DNA from: a virus
Strand: one strand, 5' to 3'
Length of the DNA: 24,658 nt
Virus record (IMG/VR): IMGVR_UViG_3300018083_000110
Location: 1 to 24,658 of that record
The notes below the pieces were generated by a model. It was not told the DNA's origin. It did no database searches and saw nothing but the letters and a program-made list of their open reading frames with translations. This document shows, piece by piece, positions 5,945-12,266 of this stretch (position 1 is its first letter; the number at the start of each line of letters is the position of its first letter). The position numbers and the translations under genes are program-made.

Positions 5945-6255
5945 TTCGCGGGAGTGGAGTCGGCGGCGGCGCGCTGCGCTTGAATTGCGTTGGCCCTGGT
6001 GAGCATACTCGCAACGGCATTGCACAGCGGCTGGTATTCGTTCTGCACGGCCCACCAGCAACCAAGCAAATGCTCTGCATGGTCGAAAAGCTGGCTCCGG
6101 ACGAATTCAATTGTGCCACGCTGCTCCGCTTCGGCGTTTTTGTCGAGGGTCCCGAGTTTTGAGTCGGCTAACTGGCGGAGGCGAGTCAGCGAGTCAATCA
6201 GTTGTTTTCCTTTTTCCAATGGTAATGGTGATGTCATATATGTTGAAGATATCAC
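5941..6255 (-). CDS. Helical hypothetical protein, 104 aa
   Basis: Predominantly helical (KGKQLIDSLTRLRQLADSKLG, AEHLLGCWWAVQNEYQPLCNAVASMLTRANAIQAQRAA). It follows the upstream gene with a GTGA overlap if the GTG at 6255 is used; the ATG at 6237 is an alternative. No Shine-Dalgarno precedes either. Unrecognised; followed by the coiled-coil gene through ATGA, which could mean the two helical proteins interact. Confidence 0.55.
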   Translation of the reverse strand: MISSTYMTSPLPLEKGKQLIDSLTRLRQLADSKLGTLDKNAEAEQRGTIEFVRSQLFDHAEHLLGCWWAVQNEYQPLCNAVASMLTRANAIQAQRAAADSTPAK

Positions 6256-6635
6256 TTATCGGTTAAGCGCCCCAACTCTTTTTTAGTTAATCCTCGGCCC
6301 ACTTCAACCTCGATGTCCATCTCAACACGGGCAAGGATGTCCTCAGCCGCTGCATTAATGGCGCTCTCCTCCTCGAAATAGCCATACAAGTTCTGTTTGT
6401 AAACGTTGATCCAGGCCCTCTGCCTAATCCTCTCCAAGTTCAGGTCAAAGCCGCTAGGCACGCCTTTAAAAAAGATGCCGTCCAGGCTGTATGACACTAG
6501 AGCCTTATCCGGGTCGGATAACCAGCCAATCACCGGCTGACCAGTAGTATCCAGCGGATCAATAGCCACGATGCGGACTGTGGCTTTGCCGTTTTTTGTG
6601 TAGTAAGTTTTCCCGACTTTGATTTCAGTTTTCAT
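6252..6635 (-). CDS. Tandem paralogue 1 of 3, hypothetical protein, 127 aa
   Basis: An N-terminal beta-rich domain (IKVGKTYYTKNGKATVRIVAIDP... QPVIGWL... YSLDGIFF) resembling small phage domains that start with a '[VI]-x-x-G-x-x-Y-x-T-x-[DN]-G' hairpin, then a helical C-terminus (AWINVYKQNLYGYFEEESAINAAAEDILARVEMDIEVEV-GLTKKEL). Two further copies follow upstream (6625-7033, broken; 7021-7437). Shared anchors are VRIVA-D near residue 22, W-[IL]-N-[VI]-Y near residue 75, and a GL[TS]-x-x-E tail. Function unknown. Confidence 0.65.
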   Translation of the reverse strand: MKTEIKVGKTYYTKNGKATVRIVAIDPLDTTGQPVIGWLSDPDKALVSYSLDGIFFKGVPSGFDLNLERIRQRAWINVYKQNLYGYFEEESAINAAAEDILARVEMDIEVEVGRGLTKKELGRLTDK

Positions 6636-7033
6636 TTTTCTCTTTTATTTCTGTTTCGCTGAGGCCCTGGTTTTCCAGGACGTTAATATCAAGCTGCACT
6701 CTGGCGAAAAGCGAATCGGTATCTGCTTCGTGGATCGCTTTTCCCAAGTCGTAGTGGATCGTCTCTGCAACCCGATAGACATTGATCCAAACTTTTCGAA
6801 CGATTCGCTTTGGCGGATAAGAGAGATCTAGGTCTCTGCCGATTGTCGAGCAATGGGCACTGCCATTTCTGAGATAGCAAACAATCGCCTCTTCGGGATC
6901 CTCACCGGGACGCTAAAAGGGTTCGGATTCCCAACACGGACCAGTCTGAGTTCTTCACATCAGTAGCGACGATCCGCACGCGCCATTCGCCATCCACGGT
7001 TAGAAAAGTTTCACCGACTTTTATTTCTCTAAT
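6625..7033 (-). pseudogene. Tandem paralogue 2 of 3, frameshifted and lacking ATG
   Basis: On the minus strand, from 7033, one frame reads IREIKVGETFLTVDGEWRVR then IVATD and ends at a TGA about 43 codons in. The next frame continues with EDPEEAIVCYLRNGS, then VRKVWINVYRVAETIHYD and LENQGLSETE, matching the second half of both neighbours. Removing one base from the CCC in 'gcgtcccggtgagg' (near 6903-6912) restores one reading frame. The codon aligned with the initiator Met of paralogue 3 is ATT, so the start is also lost or is a rare AUU start. Two defects together favour a decayed copy; a +1 programmed shift at CGG-UGA or an assembly error remain possible. The end overlaps the start of paralogue 1 by 11 nt. 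Confidence 0.7.
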
Positions 7034-7437
7034 ATTTTTCGTTGTATTTCTGCTTCAGTAAGGCCCTGGTTCTCCGCCACGTTGACGTGAACCGGGATGC
7101 GGGCGAAAATTAGCTTTTTGGCTCCAAACGCTGCCCTGTCTTCTGTTCTGTGGACTGCCGCGCTAGCCTCAGTATAGATATTCAGCCAAAAGACCGTCTC
7201 CAGGCGCTTCTCTGGCTCTGATAGGTCCAGTGAAAAGCCTTCCAAATACAGATCAGCGCCTCGGGCATAGGTGCCGTCAGCGTTGTATTGCACTACCGTT
7301 TCGCCATCATCAGCCCTACTGGTGTTGGAGATCAGCGCAACTATTGGCTGGTCTCCCCTGGCATCGGTAGCCACGATCCGCACCTTCCAGACTTTGTTCT
7401 TTGTGGTGTATTCTTCGTCTTTAACTATTTTTCTCAT
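7021..7437 (-). CDS. Tandem paralogue 3 of 3, hypothetical protein, 138 aa
   Basis: Same layout as the protein at 6252-6635: a beta-rich N-terminus (KNKVWKVRIVATDARGDQPIVALI... VVQYNADGTY), a linker, then a helical C-terminus with VFWLNIYTEASAAVH and a QGLTEAEI tail. The ATG at 7437 aligns with the starts of the other copies; the open frame extends further upstream but that part overlaps the next gene. It overlaps the upstream gene by 17 nt. Three diverged tandem copies imply selection for variants or dosage; function unknown. Confidence 0.65.
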   Translation of the reverse strand: MRKIVKDEEYTTKNKVWKVRIVATDARGDQPIVALISNTSRADDGETVVQYNADGTYARGADLYLEGFSLDLSEPEKRLETVFWLNIYTEASAAVHRTEDRAAFGAKKLIFARIPVHVNVAENQGLTEAEIQRKILEK

Positions 7438-7834
7438 AATGTAAACAGGAACAGGGTTTGCAGGTAAAGTAAGTATCCCAAAGCACTCTGCGGTTATGGC
7501 AGAGATGGCAAATCTTGTGAGTCGCTTTAAAGAGAGCAAGTATTCTTTTGCGTTGGTGATTCTGAATTTTTTCCGTCAGTTGGTGAAGATAGAAAGAGCG
7601 CGACTCTATTCTGGTCATGAGTATAGAATCAAGCGGATCCAGGCTTCCTATCATAGTGAGTAGATCAGCCACAGTTGAGATCCAGCTTGGCGGGCACCCA
7701 ACTAACTCGCCTTCGAAGGCAGTTACCAGATCAGCGAACTTTTTCATCATCAGTTCACAGGCCCGCCGTTCACGGTCCGGGAATCGGCTAACCGTCAATT
7801 GCGCGTCATCTAATATTTTATGCAGGTCTTTCAT
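7421..7834 (-). CDS. Helical protein with C-terminal zinc knuckle, 137 aa
   Basis: The helical body (SRFPDRERRACELMMKKFADLVTAFEG; LHQLTEKIQNHQRKRILALFK) is followed by a four-cysteine motif at the C-terminus: C-H-L-C-H-N-R-R then C-K-P-C, typical of a zinc ribbon. The start forms ATGA with the stop of the AP2-like gene. Possibly nucleic-acid binding; no family recognised. Cytoplasmic. Confidence 0.6.
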   Translation of the reverse strand: MKDLHKILDDAQLTVSRFPDRERRACELMMKKFADLVTAFEGELVGCPPSWISTVADLLTMIGSLDPLDSILMTRIESRSFYLHQLTEKIQNHQRKRILALFKATHKICHLCHNRRVLWDTYFTCKPCSCLHYEKNS

Positions 7835-8388
7835 TTCAATTTGGCTTCGAGTGCTGTGACACGAGCTTCAAGCGCCCGGACTGCGTCGGCAACTTTGGCG
7901 CGAGGTTTGGCGCGCTGTTCAGCGCGACGTTGTATCAGTTCGGCTCCGGTAGCCGGTATAAAAAAATCATCGACCAAAATTTTCTTCTGCGCTTCCAGGA
8001 TTTTGACAAGCTCCGGTTCTCCTGCCAAGTCGGCCTTTGCTCGGTTCACCGAAAAGTTAAACGCCGAATCGTCGAGCACCACGGCACGCTGCTTATACTC
8101 CCAAAAGAAATAGATGCACATATCAGCGAAGCGAAAAACATCCGCGGGCTCTTTGAACGAGCCAAGGATCCACGCGCCGCCTAAATAGAGTTGAACGCGC
8201 CAACGGTAGGACGTGAGGATATAGTAAGCATTATGTGTTTCCCGCTGACGCAGGCGAAGCTGTTTTAGAGTTGCTTGTTCGTCTTCAGTGAGAGCGTTCA
8301 CAAACGGTATGCGCCCGGCCTGTAGTGCGAGCGCGTTCATGCGATTCTTAGTGCTGTTTTTCTTGTATAGTATTTCTGACATGCCCAT
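7831..8388 (-). CDS. First gene of the left operon; AP2-like domain plus coiled coil, 185 aa
   Basis: Residues about 55-95 (YRWRVQLYLGGAWILGSF-EPADVFRFADM) resemble an AP2-type DNA-binding fold: a three-strand sheet with W-R-V and 'G-x-W-x-x-G-x-F', then a helix rich in A/F. The match is moderate. The C-terminus (KVADAVRALEARVTALEAKLK) is a coiled coil, suggesting a dimer. As the first gene of a >8-kb operon, beside the control region, it could be a regulator; this is inference. Start: ATG at 8388 or 8382. The latter lies 37 nt from AAGTGTTGG, the same distance as at 5120. Confidence 0.55.
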   Translation of the reverse strand: MGMSEILYKKNSTKNRMNALALQAGRIPFVNALTEDEQATLKQLRLRQRETHNAYYILTSYRWRVQLYLGGAWILGSFKEPADVFRFADMCIYFFWEYKQRAVVLDDSAFNFSVNRAKADLAGEPELVKILEAQKKILVDDFFIPATGAELIQRRAEQRAKPRAKVADAVRALEARVTALEAKLK

Positions 8389-8694
8389 GACCGTAGCCCA
8401 GTCCTGGACTTAACTCCAACACTTTTAGTTTACGTGCTTTAATTGTTTTCAAGTATATACTCAATTCACTACGCAGTAGTTGTCCAGTGCCTTTTTAACC
8501 AAGGAAAAATTTAATTATATATACCACATTGAATTAAGTTGAATGATTAGTGTGTATTGTTATATGCTATAGGGTAAACTGACCCTGCACAACTACTGGG
8601 TATTGTATTGTCTGTATAATGTTCTCAGCGCTGGCGCGCCGGGCCATCTTTTCGTTGCATCGCCGGTTCGCCGGTTCGATTGTCTAATACCATC
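8389..8694. promoter_or_regulatory. AT-rich divergent control region
   Basis: 306 bp separating the leftward operon from the rightward genes; no gene. Contents: minus-strand AAGTGTTGG (8424-8416) in front of the first left gene; an AT-rich core (about 8430-8580); plus-strand TTGAAT (8539-8544), 16 nt, TATATG (8561-8566); a plus TATAAT at 8615-8620 without a good -35; an inverted pair CAGTAGTTGT (8474-8483) / ACAACTACTG (8589-8598); a short hairpin AGGGT-6-ACCCT (8571-8586); and a doubled CGCCGGTT at about 8661-8676. Probably the early/late switch with operators; a replication origin is also possible. Confidence 0.6.
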
Positions 8695-8853
8695 ATGGCA
8701 AAACGATCTCGTCCCAGGCCCGCGGATCCCGCAGACCTTTTCTCTAACACGCCTAAGACGATCAAGAAACTAGACAAGCAGGCACGCAAAGGGCTCCGCG
8801 AGATCGAGCGCGCCGCCTGGTGGAAGGCAAACGGAGGCGAAGCACAACCATGA
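8695..8853 (+). CDS. Small basic protein, 52 aa
   Basis: Starts MAKRSRPRPADPADLF and continues with a basic helix (TIKKLDKQARKGLREIERAAWWKANG). Cytoplasmic; likely DNA- or protein-binding. Its stop forms ATGA with the start of the small-terminase candidate, so the two are co-translated. It is the first gene of the rightward set. No family recognised; the ATGA link and codon pattern support it as real. Confidence 0.6.
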   Translation: MAKRSRPRPADPADLFSNTPKTIKKLDKQARKGLREIERAAWWKANGGEAQP

Positions 8854-9575
8854 ATATAGACGATATCCCAGTTAAGGAAGAGACGCTTACCCGGATTCAT
8901 AACTTGGACAAGCGGATCAAGAAAGTAATCAAGGATACTGTTGTAGGCAGGGCACTTACGAAAGCTATGGAAACTCCAGCCGTCCACAACGTAGACGAGA
9001 TCCTTGCGGTTCCTCCTGAGGCTGAAGAGGTTGTGAAGCAAGATCAGGTATTCCAGCTTTTCGCGATCTATTCCGGAGATGTTGAGAAGACTGCGTTGGC
9101 TTCCGGATGGACTGCCGTCCAGGTGGAGGCCGCTGCCGCCCAGCACGCATGGAGAAACAAGATCAAGGTTCTTATCGATCTGAAGCAATCAAACCGCCCT
9201 GGTGACTCGGAGCGAGGGATAAACCGTGCTATAAACTTTGTGCAGGCCCACCAATACCGATGTTTTCTAAATCGAGTTTTGCTGCGCCTTGGCTCGCTGA
9301 ATAGAGAGGAGCTAGAGGACTATATCCTTGGCACTGAGGTAGATAATAAGACCGGACGCATCTCTCGCAAGCTCAACACTCGCGCATTCGCGGATCTCTC
9401 CAGCGCTATAGAGAAGTGCCATGCAATGACTTACCAAGCCTTGGCCGACACAGTTGGAGACCGCAAAGGCCGCGACGAAGAGCCCGACACGGGCAAGTCA
9501 GCCGCAGAGCTTTCGCTTGCCATTACGAAGGCGATGCAAGAGGTTCGTGATCAAGCACGTAAGACGGATAGTTAA
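8850..9575 (+). CDS. Probable small terminase subunit (DNA-recognition)
   Basis: A 241-aa protein. Residues about 64-105 (VFQLFAIYSGDVEKTALASGWTAVQVEAAAAQHAWRNKI) have the pattern of phage TerS helix-turn-helix domains: 'A--sGd---A---G-----v-----W--k'. The rest is helical (FLNRVLLRLGSLNREELEDYIL; ADLSSAIEKCHAMTYQALAD), fitting the oligomerisation part of small terminases. I use the ATG at 8850, which gives ATGA with the preceding stop. TerS would bind the packaging site and recruit the large subunit, here 5.5 kb downstream. The adjacent 504-bp non-coding stretch could contain that site. The assignment rests on motif and context. Confidence 0.55.
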   Translation: MNIDDIPVKEETLTRIHNLDKRIKKVIKDTVVGRALTKAMETPAVHNVDEILAVPPEAEEVVKQDQVFQLFAIYSGDVEKTALASGWTAVQVEAAAAQHAWRNKIKVLIDLKQSNRPGDSERGINRAINFVQAHQYRCFLNRVLLRLGSLNREELEDYILGTEVDNKTGRISRKLNTRAFADLSSAIEKCHAMTYQALADTVGDRKGRDEEPDTGKSAAELSLAITKAMQEVRDQARKTDS

Positions 9576-9578
9576 CAA

Positions 9579-9618
9579 TTGTGTGCCAAATTGTCTCACT
9601 TGTGCCATTCTGTCACAC
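9579..9618. repeat. Imperfect tandem repeat, unit about 20 bp
   Basis: Two adjoining copies, 9579-9599 and 9600-9618, share TTGTG..CCA..TGTC.CAC. They begin 3 bp after the terS-like stop codon. Spacing of about two helical turns suits a protein-binding site such as a TerS or repressor operator. Only two copies exist. Confidence 0.5.
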
Positions 9619-9767
9619 CTAAGCGACTCGAAATTCAGGCGTGTCCCATTGTTGGACAAATCGTCATAAGTTGTTGATTTGCAAGTAGTAAGGTAGACTC
9701 GATTCTGCATTTGCACAGAAATCCGGACATGCATCCAGGCCCGAAACCCGGCGTTATGACTAACCGG

Positions 9768-9796
9768 GGTCCGATGGATCGCCGGACCGACGATCC
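9768..9796. other. Two mutually exclusive 6-bp hairpins
   Basis: GGTCCG (9768-9773) pairs with CGGACC (9783-9788), and GGATCG (9776-9781) pairs with CGATCC (9791-9796). Each has a 9-nt loop, and each uses bases in the other's loop, so only one can form at a time. This resembles an attenuator-style switch, but stems this short can arise by chance. Confidence 0.35.
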
Positions 9797-9950
9797 GAGG
9801 CTCTGGTCGTCCCAATAATGGTAAAATCTAGGCACCGGCACCCATCCGGACCGGCCTGGGGGTTTTTACGTGGGGGAGACTTCGCTTACCCCTGGTAGGT
9901 GGCGATAAAAAAATTTTGATCGAGAAAAGTGTCGGTCGGATGTCAATCTT

Positions 9951-9995
9951 TAGGTTGATATGTGTATTATGATTTCAACATATAGGTTTATATGT
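9951..9995. repeat. 13-bp direct repeat, 32-bp spacing
   Basis: TAGGTTGATATGT (9951-9963) and TAGGTTTATATGT (9983-9995) differ at one base. The second copy overlaps the small hairpin 9977-9996. Three helical turns apart, they could be paired operator sites on the same face of the DNA. Confidence 0.5.
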
Positions 9996-10056
9996 TAGAA
10001 ACTTGGTGTCACGGTGTCATTGCCCTCGTGTCAATGACGCCATGACGCCGAGTTTT
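9977..10056. promoter_or_regulatory. Adjacent 8-bp and 23-bp hairpins upstream of the FN3 gene
   Basis: Hairpin 1: AACATATA (9977-9984), loop GGTT, TATATGTT (9989-9996), perfect 8 bp. Hairpin 2: 9998-10020 pairs with 10034-10056 over 23 positions with four G-U wobbles and one C-A mismatch; loop of 13 nt (10021-10033). Its arms are built from tandem units: GGTGTCAC/GGTGTCAT on the left and ATGACGCC twice on the right; the loop holds a third GTGTCA. The 3' arm ends GAGTTTTGC, so with its A-tract/U-tract it could act as a terminator; as DNA it is a 59-bp imperfect palindrome. It ends 23 nt before the ATG at 10080. Confidence 0.6.
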
Positions 10057-10079
10057 GCAGTTCATACCCAATAGAGATT

Positions 10080-10433
10080 ATGTCTAGAAAAATACTACCC
10101 ATTACACTCCTCCTGCTGCTGGCCAGCTACTGCCTTCCGCAGTCCGTCTCAAGTATCCGACTGTCCTGGGATTGGACCGAGGAAACCAAACCGGACTCGT
10201 TTACGATATACACCGGCGATAACCCGCTCGGGGAGAGTTACACCCCGCTCGTTACCGTCAATTATCCGTCCGGCGTGTTCCCGGACTGGGTCGTGGTGCC
10301 GATGCTGCCAGGAGAGCACTATTTCTATGTGACTGCTAGAAACTTTTGGGGAGAGTCACACAAAAGTAACATCGCCAGCACTCCGAAAACGGTTGGGCTT
10401 CCAACGCATACGCGGATAGAGCCAGTGAGATAG
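10080..10433 (+). CDS. Secreted fibronectin type III-like protein, 117 aa
   Basis: Signal peptide: basic start (MSRK), hydrophobic core (ILPITLLLLLASYCL) and likely cleavage near residues 20-23. The single cysteine lacks a proper lipobox. The mature part (SIRLSWDWTEETKPDSFTIYTG... GEHYFYVTARNFWGESHKSNIASTP) has the features of an FN3 domain: W in strand B, Y/F in strand C, and 'Y-F-Y-V-T-A-x-N-x-x-G-E-S' before the last strand. FN3 domains in phages usually bind surfaces on virion proteins; a free exported version is less usual and may act in the periplasm or at the cell surface, for example in superinfection exclusion (inference). Followed 64 nt later by the NFP-repeat gene. Confidence 0.65.
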   Translation: MSRKILPITLLLLLASYCLPQSVSSIRLSWDWTEETKPDSFTIYTGDNPLGESYTPLVTVNYPSGVFPDWVVVPMLPGEHYFYVTARNFWGESHKSNIASTPKTVGLPTHTRIEPVR

Positions 10434-10464
10434 GGGACTTCCCCCATTGCGCATCCGCCAGGAA

Positions 10465-10497
10465 AAGCCGATTTTATGATAGTTAGAAAGGCGGCTT
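10465..10497 (+). promoter_or_regulatory. Possible 5' RNA stem hiding the ribosome site of the NFP gene
   Basis: AAGCCG (10465-10470) is complementary to CGGCTT (10492-10497), which lies directly before the ATG at 10498. AAGGCGG (10488-10494), the only Shine-Dalgarno-like stretch, lies partly within the paired segment. CCGCC (10455-10459) could also pair with GGCGG. Folding would reduce initiation. Confidence 0.3.
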
Positions 10498-11469
10498 ATG
10501 GCAGACGTAACAGTCACAAATTTTCCGGGCGTTCAGCCCATCTCAGGGCACGTCGTGGTCGATACCGGATCGATTGCGATTGGAAACTCCATCGACATTT
10601 CGAATTTTCCGTTGACCTATCCTATCGTTGGATCCGTTGACATAAATAATTTCCCGGCGATCCAGCCGGTTTCAGTAACGAACTTCCCGCCAACGCTGCT
10701 CGCGACGATTATCAATGCGCCGCTCGCCGTTACGGGAACCGTTGACGTGCTGAATTTTCCAGCGGTGCTCCCCGTTACGATATCAAACTTTCCGGCGCTA
10801 CAGCCGGTCTCTATTACGAACCCCGTCACAGTGGCAAACTTCCCGGCGCTACAGCAAGTTTTCGTGGTCAATCAGCCGGTAACGCAGATCGTCTCTGGCG
10901 CGGTAGACGTTACGGATCGCGCCGGGCGGACGCTGGGGCACGTCGTCGTTGACTCGATTGGCTCTGTTATAGTCAGCAATTTTCCAGCGTCATACAACAT
11001 AGGAAATTTTCCCGCTGTGCAGGCGGTTACTTTCGCCACACCAGCGCGAGCAGCAGTATTGTTATCCTGGGAGCGAATGCCCGGAGTGATTGCTGACGCC
11101 TTAACTAATTTCACAAACGGCACTCTCTCCGCCGTCGCTCTTCCGGTAGATAATAAATACACGGTGAGCGCAGGTAAAACTTTTCGAATCACTCAGATCA
11201 ACGTGGCACTCAGGACGACGGCGAATAACGTAGTCAATACGCGGGTGCGGATCCGACAAGCGGCGGTAGTGGCAAACAACTCCCCGATCATCTGGCAAAC
11301 CGAGCTTGGCGCTTCTAATACTTCGAACGCCGCCGAGGTAGAATATTTTCAATCGTACTCGCCGGACGGGGGTATTGATGTATCCGCGGGCCAGCAGATC
11401 GCCATTACGCACCTGGAATCCTCCGCCGTGGGCACCGTGTCAGTCGTGGTTATCGGATACGAATTCTAA
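10498..11469 (+). CDS. NFP-repeat protein with C-terminal beta domain, 323 aa
   Basis: The N-terminal ~180 residues contain nine N-F-P motifs (positions 8, 36, 51, 62, 86, 97, 114, 161, 170), usually as 'V-x-[VI]-x-N-F-P-A-x-Q-P-V', with spacings of 9 to 47 residues, mostly near 11, 15 or 24. This suggests an elongated beta-solenoid or fibre. Residues 182-323 (ALPVDNKYTVSAGKTFRITQINVALR... DGGIDVSAGQQIAITHLE) look like a beta-sandwich. Repeats of this sort are seen in virion-associated phage proteins of unknown role; a tail or capsid fibre/decoration is the best guess. No signal peptide. The repetition is also visible in DNA (AACTT-CCGGCGCTACAGC at about 10790 and 10845). Likely beside the FN3 gene as a pair. 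Confidence 0.7.
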   Translation: MADVTVTNFPGVQPISGHVVVDTGSIAIGNSIDISNFPLTYPIVGSVDINNFPAIQPVSVTNFPPTLLATIINAPLAVTGTVDVLNFPAVLPVTISNFPALQPVSITNPVTVANFPALQQVFVVNQPVTQIVSGAVDVTDRAGRTLGHVVVDSIGSVIVSNFPASYNIGNFPAVQAVTFATPARAAVLLSWERMPGVIADALTNFTNGTLSAVALPVDNKYTVSAGKTFRITQINVALRTTANNVVNTRVRIRQAAVVANNSPIIWQTELGASNTSNAAEVEYFQSYSPDGGIDVSAGQQIAITHLESSAVGTVSVVVIGYEF

Positions 11470-11473
11470 AGTG

Positions 11474-11500
11474 TTGGTGCTGCAAAGCGAGTGTGATACA
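11474..11500 (+). promoter_or_regulatory. Candidate promoter for the 89-aa gene
   Basis: AAGTGTTGG precedes position 11478, with TTGGTG at 11474-11479; GATACA lies at 11495-11500 and the ATG at 11510. The TTGG-to-ATG distance of 36 nt and the 9-mer match the promoter at 5121-5157. The -10 spacing (15) is short, so the exact -10 box is uncertain. Confidence 0.4.
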
Positions 11501-11509
11501 GTGGCCGCA

Positions 11510-11779
11510 ATGAAGACAGTAATTTACAAGCGGATCATGCGCGAGAATAGCCGCCCTGAGGGGTCCAGATCTCTCGTTCTGTTTAAACGCGGCGAGATGT
11601 GGTGCGTCCCGTTCACCATCACCCACAGAAACGAGGATCGGAATTCGGACATTAAAAATATCATTGTGAAGGACGGGGATCTCGCCCGGGAGAACTGGGT
11701 ATGCCCGCCGCTGGCCAACTACGTTCCAATCAAAGGCGAGCGCACTCGGATCTTCATGACTTTCAAACCGCGTGAGTGA
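11510..11779 (+). CDS. Hypothetical protein, 89 aa
   Basis: Begins MKTVIYKRIMRENSRPEG; beta-like core (SLVLFKRGEMWCVPFTITHR) and a C-terminus with I-K-G-E-R-T-R-I-F-M-T-F. Unrecognised, probably a small cytoplasmic beta-rich protein. The ATG at 11510 is supported by the upstream promoter motif; the open frame upstream of it overlaps the NFP gene. Overlaps the next gene by 8 nt. Confidence 0.55.
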   Translation: MKTVIYKRIMRENSRPEGSRSLVLFKRGEMWCVPFTITHRNEDRNSDIKNIIVKDGDLARENWVCPPLANYVPIKGERTRIFMTFKPRE

Positions 11780-12110
11780 GTGGATACCTAATCCGGAATA
11801 CGACGCGGATCCCGCAGGGACATTTCATTTTCAAAGGCCGGTCGGACGCGCCCAAATGATTTATCTATTCGACCGGTTCCCGAAACTGGCGTATAAGTAT
11901 TCGTGCAAACGATTTTTCATCCGTAACTCAAGAGGACGCTGGCGCAGAGCGAACAGGAACAAAATGTGGAAGCATGTGCTGGCAGCTTTTAACGAAAGGT
12001 CCGACTATATGATGTGCAATCCGAACTGTGGACAGAAGCCGAATGGTTTAAGACTTGGGAACGACTGGCAAGAGCTTCAGGGTAAGGCTTGCTCAAACGC
12101 CCGGTGTTAG
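11772..12110 (+). CDS. Basic protein with C-terminal cysteine cluster, 112 aa
   Basis: The GTG start at 11772 lies within the last codons of the upstream gene (8-nt overlap GTGAGTGA). The middle is very basic (YKYSCKRFFIRNSRGRWRRANRNKMWKH); the C-terminus has C-N-P-N-C-G and C-S-N-A-R-C, which could bind zinc. Likely nucleic-acid binding. Not recognised as a named family. After its stop there are 42 nt before the first tiny membrane peptide. Confidence 0.55.
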   Translation: MSEWIPNPEYDADPAGTFHFQRPVGRAQMIYLFDRFPKLAYKYSCKRFFIRNSRGRWRRANRNKMWKHVLAAFNERSDYMMCNPNCGQKPNGLRLGNDWQELQGKACSNARC

Positions 12111-12152
12111 GCGACTGTCTTTTTGCTAATGACACTTATCCATGTTCCTAAT

Positions 12153-12266
12153 ATGACTGAAATTATTCTAATCTCACTGGCTTCCGGCGTTTGCTCGCTC
12201 GTTGCCTTCTCGATCAAAGTTGCAATCGTCAGCGCCGCCGTTCTTTTCGTATGGAGACGATTATAG
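12153..12266 (+). CDS. 37-aa hydrophobic membrane peptide
   Basis: A single hydrophobic stretch (IILISLASGVCSLVAFSIKVAIVSAAVLFVW) ending in RRL, long enough for one tilted or two very short helices, with a positive C-terminus. Its 3' end overlaps the start of the next peptide by 16 nt. No Shine-Dalgarno. Too short for confident family assignment; a holin or antiholin is possible, but no lysin is in view. Confidence 0.4.
   Translation: MTEIILISLASGVCSLVAFSIKVAIVSAAVLFVWRRL

Larger units (their letters stand above)
9576..10079. other. 504-bp non-coding structured region
   Basis: No convincing gene on either strand, in a genome where genes otherwise overlap. It holds a ~20-bp imperfect tandem repeat (9579-9618), two mutually exclusive hairpins (9768-9796), a G/C-rich run ending in GGGGGTTTTT (9855-9867), a 13-bp direct repeat (9951-9963 and 9983-9995) and two adjacent hairpins (9977-9996 and 9998-10056). 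It lies between the small-terminase candidate and a secreted-protein gene. Candidates are a packaging site (pac/cos), a regulatory leader or a non-coding RNA; the sequence does not decide. Confidence 0.6.

Noticed and set aside
8655-8692. tRNA-like 3' end (GGTTCGATT followed by ACCA)
   Set aside because: The flanking bases do not form a T-stem or acceptor stem and no anticodon arm can be placed upstream; the sequence is a doubled CGCCGGTT.
8625-9188. Minus-strand 187-aa open frame
   Set aside because: It lies opposite the terS-like gene, crosses the control region and has no domain-like sequence; an antisense shadow.
9498-9815. Minus-strand 105-aa open frame covering part of the non-coding region
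   Set aside because: Overlaps the end of the terS-like gene, composition is Arg/Thr-rich without secondary-structure pattern, and it would split the tandem repeat and hairpins.
10433-10446. GGGG-ACTT-CCCC as a terminator after the FN3 gene
   Set aside because: Only four base pairs and no T-run follows.
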